Program-made: the position numbers and the translations under genes
Shown here: one piece after another, positions 1 through 9,054 of the stretch
How the letters are laid out: every line of letters starts with the position of its first letter
Numbering within the stretch: the first letter of the stretch is position 1
Notes under the pieces: model-generated
Seen by the model: only the letters and a program-made list of their open reading frames with translations
Told to the model about the DNA's origin: nothing
The model's database searches: none
Source of the DNA: Minicystis rosea
GTDB taxonomy: Bacteria; Myxococcota_A; Polyangia; Polyangiales; Polyangiaceae
Reading direction: 5' to 3'
Assembly: GCA_001931535.1 (NCBI GenBank)
Contig: CP016211.1
Location: 15,982,501-16,040,666 of the forward strand
Length of the DNA stretch: 58,166 nucleotides

Positions 1-1809
<1,809 letters not shown>

Positions 1810-1923
1810 ACTTCTAAGGCAACCGTTGAGTTGGCGCCCAGAGCTCGGGTGACGAGCGCTGAAGAGCGCAGTGCGAATTCGCAGCCACAGGCGCGAAACG
1901 AGACGAGCACACACCCAAAGTTT

Positions 1924-2040
1924 TCCGGTGGCGATGTCGAGGAGGCCACACCCGATCCCATACCGAACTCGGAAGTTAAGCTCCTTGGAGCCGATGGTAC
2001 TGCTAGGGCAACCTAGTGGGAGAGTAGGACGCCGCCGGGA
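1924..2040 (+). rRNA. rrf: 5S ribosomal RNA
   Basis: About 117 nt with the conserved 5S core: CCACACCCGATCCCATACCG, then GAACTCGGAAGTTAAG, and a 3' arm (GCCGCCGGGA) complementary to the 5' arm (TCCGGTGGC), which closes helix I. It is the last gene of the rRNA operon and is followed by a strong hairpin terminator. Confidence 0.96.
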
Positions 2041-2048
2041 TTTTTTAT

Positions 2049-2089
2049 GGGCCAGTGAGCCGAAAGGCTTGCTGGCCCCTTTTTCTTTT
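2049..2089 (+). terminator. Rho-independent terminator of the rRNA operon
   Basis: GGGCCAG (2049-2055) pairs with CTGGCCC (2072-2078). An inner GAGCC/GGCTT stem is capped by a GAAA tetraloop. The hairpin is followed by a T-rich run (CTTTTTCTTTT). It is placed directly after 5S. Confidence 0.93.
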
Positions 2090-2142
2090 GTCCATCGGCA
2101 TGCGCCGGCGCGGCGCGCCCGGGGGCCGATGGCTCCACGCGA

Positions 2143-2436
2143 TCAGGCCGGCGCGAGGCGCTGCTCGAGCTCGATGGCGAGCTTGCCGGGGCCGGCGACG
2201 ACGGCGTTGATGCTCCCGTCCTTTCGGTGCGGTGCTTTGCGGGAGATCGCGCCGCGGGCCACGAGCGCCGCATGGTCGCGCTCGCAATCGTCGGACACGA
2301 GCGCGATGGTCATGGCCGTGTCGCCGTCGCCCCAATCGGGGTGGACGACGATCTCGACGTCGGCCGCGCGAAAGACGAAGGCGCCGTCGTCCTTGGACAC
2401 CGTCGTTGCTTGGAGGACGTGCTCGAGCCAGCGCAC
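2143..2436 (-). pseudogene. VOC (glyoxalase/bleomycin-resistance fold) protein, N-terminally truncated remnant
   Basis: The minus-strand reading contains the second half of a VOC domain: an AFVFRAADVEIVVHP strand, then VSDDCERDHAALVARGA and a C-terminal KLAIELEQ strand, matching the usual beta-alpha-beta-beta-beta end of glyoxalase-like proteins. Upstream of about 2436 the reading frame stays open to 2685, but the residues no longer look like this family and the first beta strand is missing. No convincing start codon or ribosome site was found (only a GTG at the start of the conserved part). I read it as a decayed gene whose 5' end was replaced. The alternative is a very short functional VOC protein. 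Confidence 0.5.
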
Positions 2437-2578
2437 CTGTGGGCGCGACGCTGAATGACCGGCGGTTTGCTCTGCGCCGACACGATTACACCTCTCATGC
2501 CAACCGCAAAAACGTGCATGAGACTCGAAGTCTCGACGCGACACTTGTCGGATTGCCTTACAGCGGCGTGGACCAATC

Positions 2579-2704
2579 GTGCGCGGCTGCAAGGACGTCT
2601 GCGAGGCTGGGACGTCCCCCAACTTCTGCGACGGCGCCCCGGCGCTGACCCAGTGCGCAACCTGCCTCGCGATCACCTGCAGCACCGCGCTCTGCCCGCT
2701 GTGA
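2579..2704 (+). pseudogene. C-terminal remnant of a Cys-rich secreted protein
   Basis: A short plus-strand reading ends at TGA 2702-2704 and encodes a segment with seven cysteines in about 38 residues (CKDVCEAGTSPNFC, CATC, TCSTALC). This is the style of the C-terminus of exported Cys-rich proteins of this genome. There is no plausible start or signal peptide upstream, and the segment lies antisense to the non-conserved part of the VOC remnant. It is most likely an orphan 3' end left by a rearrangement next to the rRNA operon. Confidence 0.35.
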
Positions 2705-2844
2705 GCGCACCATGGCCTTCCGCCAGACAGAGCACGACGCCGTCAACCAGCTCGAGCGGCAACACCTGCTTCGCGCACGCTCGGCAAGGTCGATGTCCTC
2801 AGCTGGGGAGAGCTCGCGTCGCGCCCGAGCGCGAAAGGCAGCGA

Positions 2845-3102
2845 TCAATCCACGAGCCGTCCATACACCGTGTCGATGTCCACGAGCGTGAGCTGTCCGT
2901 TGCACTGCAGGCAGCGCGGCGTCGCGATCTCGTAGGCGCGTTGAGCGATGTGCTGCTCGATGCCAGGCAGCGTGCGCGGCTGCGGGCGGACACGCGTCTG
3001 GTCCCGCCACTCGCCGACGTACTGCTCTCCGTGAAAGTCGCACGCCCAGTGGCCACAGCTCAGCAGCATGGTTTGCGGATAGGTGCAGTAAGGCTTACAC
3101 AT
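2845..3102 (-). CDS. Small Cys-rich hypothetical protein (85 aa)
   Basis: Function unknown. The start at 3102 is chosen because GGAGGGAGG lies 5 nt upstream of the ATG; the open frame extends further but without coding character. The product has six Cys and several His residues: CKPYC at the N-terminus, CGHWACDFH in the middle and CLQC near the C-terminus. This could make one or two zinc-binding knuckles or disulfides. No signal peptide or membrane segment is visible, so a cytoplasmic zinc-ribbon-like protein is the simplest reading. It stands alone, with about 560 bp of apparently non-coding sequence upstream. Confidence 0.6.
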   Translation of the reverse strand: MCKPYCTYPQTMLLSCGHWACDFHGEQYVGEWRDQTRVRPQPRTLPGIEQHIAQRAYEIATPRCLQCNGQLTLVDIDTVYGRLVD

Positions 3103-3663
3103 GGATCCTCCCTCTCCTACGCTCCCTTGTCGCCGCATCGCGAGCGCGTCTGTTCGGGGGCGAGCTTCGAACGCAAGCCCGTTCGAGCGTCAGACGGTGA
3201 GCGCCGCCTCGCGCTGAGCAATGCGCAGACCAGCTCGGGGAAGGGCCGTCGCTCCCGGAGGACCGCGGAGATCGACGGTGTTTTTGCGCGCAGGCGGGCG
3301 GCCACGCGGCGCGAGGAGAGAACGGGAAGCTCCTGCGGCGCGGCACGTGCCCGGCACGTGCCCGGCCACGGGTGGAGGAGACCCCCTCGAAATCGCCTCC
3401 GGATTCCTCGAGCCACATGGGAGGCCCAACGGGGACGAAGGCCTCATCCGTGCGTGCCCGAGAGCGCGATCCATTCGCGCTGATCACGCGCGACCGCGAT
3501 AGCGCGAGTCGATGTGGAGCATGCGCTTCGAATGCTTCAGGAAGCGCCGCTCGTGCTCGGTGTGATGAGGCCGCAGAAGCTCAGGCAGCGCGTGCCGGCA
3601 GGAAGCGATCGCAGGATCGCGCCACGCCGGCCACGGAGCGCTGCCATGACGATGACCTGCCGT
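3103..3663. other. Non-coding interval with a paired palindrome
   Basis: No protein-like reading frame is convincing here. The only structure seen is two abutting copies of the 10-bp palindrome GGCACGTGCC at 3342-3351 and 3353-3362, offset by 11 bp. The interval is upstream of the small Cys-rich gene and downstream of the collagen-like lipoprotein gene. Confidence 0.4.
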
Positions 3664-5274
3664 TCACTGCAGGAAGAACAGCCCCGGCTTCGCACCCGCG
3701 CCCATGGCGGCGACGAAAAGCTCGCCCGTCGCCGGATCCACCGTGGCCGAGGAGAAGAAGCCCGAGCCGTTGCCCTGGGGCCCGGAGAAGTCGACGAAGA
3801 CGCAGGCCGAACCGTCGAGGTTGCAGCGGAAGAGGGCGGGCGCGTTCCCCGCGGAGCCGTTCTGGGTGACGACGAGCACCTTGCGATTCACCGCGTCGAC
3901 GACCAGCGACGGGTTCACCCCCGAGCCCGTTCCCTGCCCGACCGAGATGTCGGTGTGAACGCACGCCGAGCCGTCGAGCGCGCAGCGGAAGAACAAGGTG
4001 CGAGAACCGTTCGAGACGTCCATCGTGGCGAAGACGAGCGCGCCGCCCTCCACGTCGACGGCCGCCGACGGCATGCTGCCGGAGCCTCCCACCGCGTTGG
4101 GCAGGTCGACGAACTGGCAGTTGGTCGCGTCCAGATCGCAGCGGAAGATGCCCGGCTTGTCGCTCGCCGCCCCGTTGTCCGTGACGACGAGGAGCTTCGA
4201 GGCCGCCGCGTCCACCACGATGGAGGGGCGCGTCCCCGAGCTCCCGCCCTGACCCGCCGAGACGTCGTTGAACAAGCACCCGCTCCCGTCGAGGTTGCAC
4301 ACGTACACGACCGGGGTGCCGCCGTTCGCGGCGTTCTCGGCCGCGACGAGCAGCTTGCCGTTCGCCGCATCGATGGCGGCCGACGGGTTGTGGCTGGTGT
4401 GCGCCTCCTGACCCTGAGCGGCGGCGAGATCGGTGAAGGCGCAGCCCGTCCCGTCGAGCGCGCAGCGGAGCAGGCCCGCGGTCCCGTTCTGGGTCTGGGT
4501 GACGACGAGGAGCTTGCCGCCCGCAGCGTCGACGAGCACGGCCGGCGTCGACTGGCCCAGACCGGATTGCCCGGCCGAGATGTCGGCGTAGGTGCAGCCG
4601 GTGCCGTCGAGCGCGCACCGGAAGAGCGCGGGGGCCGACCCGTTCGGAGCGTTGTTCGTGACCACGAGGACCTTCCCGGCCGCCGAATCGATCGCGATGC
4701 GCGGGTTCAGCCCCGATCCCGGCCCCTGCCCGGCCGAGGCATCGGCCCAGTGGATCGTCGCGTCGTGGAGAGGCACGGCGACCCCCGTCGCGTCCTCGCC
4801 GCCGGCGTTGCGCGAGAACGCGAGCAGGTGCGTGGCGCCCACGGGAATCACGGTGCCCTCGGTGAGGTGATAGGCCACGTCCGCGCCGGACGCGGGGATC
4901 TCCACGATGGGCGAGAGGTAGAGCTTCTGCGTGGGCCCGCTCCCGAAGTAAACGGTGTACGAGAGCACGTCGCTCTCGTCGGTCGCCTTGCCGACGCGGA
5001 TCTGTCCGCCGATGAGGCCCGGGCTCGGAGCGACGTCCACGAACCCGACGCTCGACGGCGCATGCGTAGGCGGCGAGCCCGCGTCCACGCCCGGACCGGC
5101 CGGCCCCTGCGGGCCCTCGGGGCCGGCGTCGCCTTGCGGTCCCTGCGGCCCCTCGGGTCCGGCGTCGCCTTGCGCTCCTTCCGGGCCGGGCGCACCCGCA
5201 GGGCCGGCGCTACCGCTGCACGCGGTGGCGAGGAGGGCAAACGTGGAGAACAGGAGAGCGCAGCGCATGGGCAT
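3664..5274 (-). CDS. Exported lipoprotein with collagen-like GPx segment and repeated beta domains
   Basis: Predicted outer-surface lipoprotein of 536 aa. The start at 5274 gives a compact signal peptide (MPMRCALLFSTFALLATAC) with a lipobox ending LATAC; GAGGAGCC upstream is a plausible ribosome site. After the Cys comes a collagen-like run of G-P-x/G-x-x triplets, about 15 triplets with GPEGPQGPQGDAGPEGPQGP-type units. A roughly 100-residue beta domain follows, then about seven tandem repeats of roughly 60 residues. Each repeat has the pattern 'xDaaxGKLLVVTqnxxxGxxxLFRCaLDGsgCxxxDisaGQg', with one Cys pair per repeat. Such repeats suggest a propeller or filament-like fold. The function is unknown; adhesion or surface display is inferred from the architecture only. 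Confidence 0.85.
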   Translation of the reverse strand: MPMRCALLFSTFALLATACSGSAGPAGAPGPEGAQGDAGPEGPQGPQGDAGPEGPQGPAGPGVDAGSPPTHAPSSVGFVDVAPSPGLIGGQIRVGKATDESDVLSYTVYFGSGPTQKLYLSPIVEIPASGADVAYHLTEGTVIPVGATHLLAFSRNAGGEDATGVAVPLHDATIHWADASAGQGPGSGLNPRIAIDSAAGKVLVVTNNAPNGSAPALFRCALDGTGCTYADISAGQSGLGQSTPAVLVDAAGGKLLVVTQTQNGTAGLLRCALDGTGCAFTDLAAAQGQEAHTSHNPSAAIDAANGKLLVAAENAANGGTPVVYVCNLDGSGCLFNDVSAGQGGSSGTRPSIVVDAAASKLLVVTDNGAASDKPGIFRCDLDATNCQFVDLPNAVGGSGSMPSAAVDVEGGALVFATMDVSNGSRTLFFRCALDGSACVHTDISVGQGTGSGVNPSLVVDAVNRKVLVVTQNGSAGNAPALFRCNLDGSACVFVDFSGPQGNGSGFFSSATVDPATGELFVAAMGAGAKPGLFFLQ

Positions 5275-5616
5275 GGATGGGGCTCCTCGGGCAGGGGCAT
5301 ACGCTCGATCGATGCGCGGACGGGGGCTTCCCAGCGCGGGAGATGCACCCGTCCGGCACCCGATATCGAGCTGGAAGAAGCCGCTCTGCTTCGTCGGCGC
5401 AGTGGTCGTGGTCGGCCCGGTGCGGCTCACAAATCGACAACGTGAAGATTGGGCGGCGCGCAGGTGCTTACGATTCTCCGCGTCGCCCGCATAGGGCCCC
5501 TCCGAGCGAGATCGGGCCCCTCGGGTGATCGCCGCGCGCGTCCAGTGTCTTGCCCTACGAAATCAACGCGCCCCCGTCGCACGCCTCCTCGTCTCGCGGA
5601 GGGAGACGGGGCGCTG

Positions 5617-6663
5617 TCAAAAGGACGCGACGAGCCCGAGCGAGGGGAGGAACGTGGGGCGGCCGGCGCGGCCGACCTGGTGGCCCACGATGGTGACCGC
5701 GGGCTCGGTCTGTAGAACGATCATCTCGAGGTCGAGGAGGGCCGACAGGTGGGGGAGGATGCGTACGCCGACGCCGGCGTCCGCGGCGAGCGCGGCCGTG
5801 AGGAAGTGCCCCTGGTGACCGAGCGAGGGGGCGGTGGCCTGGCCGGTGAATCGGAGATCGTAGAGGCCGCCGCCGAGCGCGATCACGGGGTAGAGCCGCG
5901 CGCGCTCCAACCCGAAGGCGTAGGCGAGGTCGAGGGCGGCGACGGTCTGCCGGAGCGAGACGGCGCCGTAGACGCTGGTGAGCGTGGTGGTGGTGATGGC
6001 GGGCGCGACGAACGCCCGGATCGAGAAGGTCTTCGGGAGGTGAACGGCCGCTCGGAAGAGCGGAAGGGGAGAGCCCCCGAAGGTCGCGCCGACGAGCACT
6101 CCGAAGGCGGCCTCGATGCTCGCGTAAGGGGCGCGAGGCGGAGGAGGCTTCGGTGTCTTGATCCACGCTTTCAGGTCGGGGGGCAGGGACTGCTTGCGGG
6201 CGTCGCTGACCTCCATGAGGCTCACCTGGAGCAGCTCGACCGTGCGCACCGCGAGGTCGCTCGCCGCGTTGGTGGCGCCGGCGTCGCCGAGGTCGATGCG
6301 CCGCACCAGGGTCTTCTTGGTCACGTGGTCGGCGACCCACATGTCGACGACCGCGCCGTGGTGGGTGGTGACGAGGGTGACGGTGGCGAACGACTCGCCC
6401 GGGCCGGTGCCGCGCGGGGCCCCGGGGGTGGCCTCGACCTGGGCGCGCCCGTCACCGTTGGGCCGACCCTCGACGAGGCGCACCGAGAAGCCGGCGGCGC
6501 GGAGCTCGGCCGAGAGGCGGATCACGGCCTCCTCCACCAGCGGCCCAGCGTGCGGCGGGCTCACCACGGTGACGGAGGCCGCTTCTCTTGCGTGGAGCGG
6601 GCGGTGCGCGACGATCATCGCGCACAGGAGGACGCCGAGGAGCGTCGCTTGCCGCACCCTCAT
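5617..6663 (-). CDS. Exported outer-membrane-like protein, third gene of the ECF sigma/FecR operon
   Basis: 348 aa. A signal peptide is visible at the N-terminus (hydrophobic LLGVLLCAMIVAH, then LHAREA). Residues about 30-150 form an alpha/beta domain (VEEAVIRLSAELRAAGFSVRLV...) followed by a beta-rich half with alternating hydrophobic residues. The chain ends in a C-terminal Phe (GLVASF), a feature of outer-membrane beta-barrels. Its ATG overlaps the stop of the FecR-like gene (ATGA at 6660-6663), so the two are translationally coupled. Function unknown; the operon position suggests the sensed or controlled surface component. Confidence 0.8.
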   Translation of the reverse strand: MRVRQATLLGVLLCAMIVAHRPLHAREAASVTVVSPPHAGPLVEEAVIRLSAELRAAGFSVRLVEGRPNGDGRAQVEATPGAPRGTGPGESFATVTLVTTHHGAVVDMWVADHVTKKTLVRRIDLGDAGATNAASDLAVRTVELLQVSLMEVSDARKQSLPPDLKAWIKTPKPPPPRAPYASIEAAFGVLVGATFGGSPLPLFRAAVHLPKTFSIRAFVAPAITTTTLTSVYGAVSLRQTVAALDLAYAFGLERARLYPVIALGGGLYDLRFTGQATAPSLGHQGHFLTAALAADAGVGVRILPHLSALLDLEMIVLQTEPAVTIVGHQVGRAGRPTFLPSLGLVASF

Positions 6664-8060
6664 GGGCTGGCGAGGATCTCTTTGGCGGCTTGGGCGAAGG
6701 CGCCTCGGGGGTAGCGCTGCAGGTACTCCGCGGCGATGGGGCGGCTGGCGCGGGCGCCCGACGCGGCCTTCACCGCGCGCATCTTCCGGCCCAGCGCCTC
6801 GGCGGCGAGCGATCCGTCCGGCGACTCCGTGAGGTAGGTGTCGTACCAGCGGACGGCGGTCGCCGGGGAGCTGGTCTCGGCCATGCGCCCGAGCAGGAAC
6901 GCGGCCGAGCGGGCCTCGGGCGATCCGGCGAAGCGGGACCGCTCGGCGAGCAGCGCCCGTTGCGCGAGATCGCCCCTGCCCGCGTAGCGGGCCGCGTCGG
7001 CGAGGGCCGCGACGTCCGCCAGCGAGCCGGTGCCCACGACGGTATCGACGCCGCGCGCCTCGGCCTCCGTGATCACGGCGGCGAAGTCGCCGCGCGCCAC
7101 GCGATCGCGGAAGCTCGGCGGCGCCGGCCCCTTGCTGTCGGTCGGGCCCGGCGCTGCCGCCGGCGCAGACACGCTCGCCGGAGGATGGGAGGTCGGCGGA
7201 GCGCTCGGCGAGCGCTTCGTGCTGGTGTCCGAGGCTGGATCGGGGGGCGCTTGCGGGGGCTCGTCCGGGGCCGCCGAGGCGCTCGGCGCGAGCGGGGGCG
7301 ACGCCGACGCCCCCGGCAGGGGCAGCGACTCGGCGATGCTCATCTCGCCGCGGGTGACGTCGACGACGAGGTGCTGGCCGCCGTGCAGGGCCACGCCCTG
7401 CGGGGTGAGAGGCCCGCGCACGCTCACGGTGCCGACCTGCATCACCAGATCGAGGTGCTCGCGCGCCCAGAGCACGTCGAACTCGGTGCCGGTCACCGCG
7501 ATCGTGAATGGGCCGGCCTCCACCGTCCACTCGGCCCCCGGCCGGTGGACGACGGCGAAGTGCACCTTCCCTTCGTCGACGCGCACCTGCGCGCCACGCG
7601 CCGTGACGTCGACGACGCGCCCCCGCGCCCCGGGCGCGAAGCCGATCACCGTCCCGTCGCCGAAGCGGGCGACGGCGCCGGCGGGCCCGGCGCGCACATC
7701 GCTCGGCGCGGAGGTGGCGTCGTCGACGGTGTAAGCGAGCGGCGCTTCCTGCCGGAAACGGACGACGGCGCCGGTGGCCACCAGGACCAGCGCGAGGCAC
7801 GCCGCGAGGAGGCTGATCGCGCGCACGGCGCTCCGGCTGCGCGCGCGCCTCTCCGGCGGGCGGCCCTGGCCGGAGGGCGACGAGCGCACCTCGCGGCGCG
7901 GGCTCTCGCGCTCCAGGGCGGTGAGCACCCGCTCGCGCCAGGCCTCGGGCACCTCGCGCGAGCCAGCGTCGCGGGCGAGCCCGCCGAGGCGCGCGAGCCC
8001 ACGCTCGACTGCCGCCTCGGGGGGCGCGTCGTCGGTGCGATCCCGCGACCGATCACGCAT
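6660..8060 (-). CDS. FecR-domain membrane protein, probable anti-sigma partner
   Basis: 466 aa from ATG 8060, which overlaps the sigma-factor stop by 8 bp. There is a short cytoplasmic N-terminus, one transmembrane helix at about residues 80-100 (ISLLAACLALVLVATGAVV), then a periplasmic FecR-type beta domain with the family pattern 'VTARGAQVRVDEGKVHFAVV...GPFTIAVTGTEFDVLW...VGTVSVRGPL'. A long Pro/Ala/Ser linker leads to a C-terminal helical region resembling TPR/YfgC-like repeats (SPEARSAAFLLGRMAE..., AAEYLQRYPRGAFAQAA). In known systems FecR-type proteins sit next to ECF sigma factors and control them; that role is inferred from the gene order. Confidence 0.9.
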   Translation of the reverse strand: MRDRSRDRTDDAPPEAAVERGLARLGGLARDAGSREVPEAWRERVLTALERESPRREVRSSPSGQGRPPERRARSRSAVRAISLLAACLALVLVATGAVVRFRQEAPLAYTVDDATSAPSDVRAGPAGAVARFGDGTVIGFAPGARGRVVDVTARGAQVRVDEGKVHFAVVHRPGAEWTVEAGPFTIAVTGTEFDVLWAREHLDLVMQVGTVSVRGPLTPQGVALHGGQHLVVDVTRGEMSIAESLPLPGASASPPLAPSASAAPDEPPQAPPDPASDTSTKRSPSAPPTSHPPASVSAPAAAPGPTDSKGPAPPSFRDRVARGDFAAVITEAEARGVDTVVGTGSLADVAALADAARYAGRGDLAQRALLAERSRFAGSPEARSAAFLLGRMAETSSPATAVRWYDTYLTESPDGSLAAEALGRKMRAVKAASGARASRPIAAEYLQRYPRGAFAQAAKEILASP

Positions 8061-8853
8061 CGAGCGCCTCCCGCACGAGATCCCCCGCGGGCCCCGCAGG
8101 CGCCCCATCGTGAGAAGGCTCCGCAGGAGCCCGGGGTTTGGCTGCGGCTCCATCGTGAGAAGGCTCTGCAGGAGCCCGGGGTTTGGGGCGGCTCGCGGCT
8201 CCATCCCGAGAGAGCGCTGGAGCGGCGGGGGCGAGGTAGGGGGCGAGCAGCGGATCGCCCGCGGCCATCGCGTGGACCTGCGCGGTGACCTTGGCGAGGT
8301 GCCGCTTGGTGGTCGCCAGCGACATCCCCAGCGCGGCCGCCACCTCGGTGAGCTCGAGGTCCTCGACGTAGCGCAGCACGAAGAGCATCCGGGCGCGATC
8401 GTCGAGGCGATCGAGCAGCGCGTAGAGCCGCCGCACCGCCTCGCGCGCCTCGGCGTCGTCGCCTGCGGCGGGCTCGTCGTCGGGCACCGTGCCGCTGTCG
8501 GTCAGCGTCAGCCAGCGGCGGAACCGCCGCCGCCGCAGCTCGGATCGCGCCACGCGGATCGTCACCCCCACGACGAAGGAGCGCAGCGCCGCCGGCTCCC
8601 GGAGCTTCTTCACGTCGCGGAAGAGCTGGACGAAGGTCTCCTGAACCTGATCCTCGACGTCCGCGCCCGGGCCGAGCGTGCGCCGGAGCAGGCCCGTGAC
8701 CAGGCCGGCGTAGCGCTGCCACACGGCCGCGTGGGCACCGGCGTGTCCCTCGATCGCGGCCTGGGCAAGGCCAGCATCGTCGAGCTCGGAGAGCCGCGCG
8801 CTGCACACGAGGGCGAGCGTCGGTCCCGTAGAGGCGCTGGCGGAGGAAGCCAC
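8053..8853 (-). CDS. ECF-type RNA polymerase sigma factor with repetitive C-terminal tail
   Basis: About 266 aa if the GTG at 8853 is used; the start is uncertain because no clear ribosome site or ATG is present. Region 2 is seen as AAVWQRYAGLVTGLLRR...DVEDQVQETFVQLFRDV, and region 4 as LDDRARMLFVLRYVEDLELTEVAAALGMSLATTKRHLAK. The last 60 residues are unusual: a Pro/Ala-rich tail containing repeated PRAPAEPSHDGA units encoded by a DNA tandem repeat. It is the first gene of a three-gene minus-strand operon (sigma, FecR-like, outer-membrane-like) with overlapping junctions. Confidence 0.9.
   Translation of the reverse strand: MASSASASTGPTLALVCSARLSELDDAGLAQAAIEGHAGAHAAVWQRYAGLVTGLLRRTLGPGADVEDQVQETFVQLFRDVKKLREPAALRSFVVGVTIRVARSELRRRRFRRWLTLTDSGTVPDDEPAAGDDAEAREAVRRLYALLDRLDDRARMLFVLRYVEDLELTEVAAALGMSLATTKRHLAKVTAQVHAMAAGDPLLAPYLAPAAPALSRDGAASRPKPRAPAEPSHDGAAAKPRAPAEPSHDGAPAGPAGDLVREALDA
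8095..8215. repeat. Intragenic tandem repeat in the ECF sigma tail
   Basis: Two near-identical units of about 45-50 bp share CATCGTGAGAAGGCTC, then GCAGGAGCCCGGGGTTTGG. A third partial unit (CATCCCGAGAGAGC) follows. The repeats encode the PAEPSHDGA motifs in the sigma-factor C-terminus. Confidence 0.8.
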
Positions 8854-9054
8854 GGCAGGTGTGATCGCCGAAGGCGACGGCGCAGGAAAAAGTACTCGGA
8901 GCCCCGTGCGGCGAGCAAGGGGGTGCGGGCGGAACCGTGAGCCGCCATACGGGCGCCTGGCATGCCGTATCTCGATGGCGAGGGCGAGGCGCCCGCGTCG
9001 TCGATTTGTGAGCCGCCCCGTCGACCGCACGCCCACAGCGCTCGCGGAGGATCC

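Noticed and set aside
3514..5445. 643-codon plus-strand frame
   Set aside because: Antisense to the collagen-like lipoprotein; Arg/Glu-rich noise.
5617..7800. 727-codon minus-strand frame
   Set aside because: Only the part from ATG 6663 down is protein-like. The upstream half is Arg/Ala noise overlapping the FecR-like gene in another frame.
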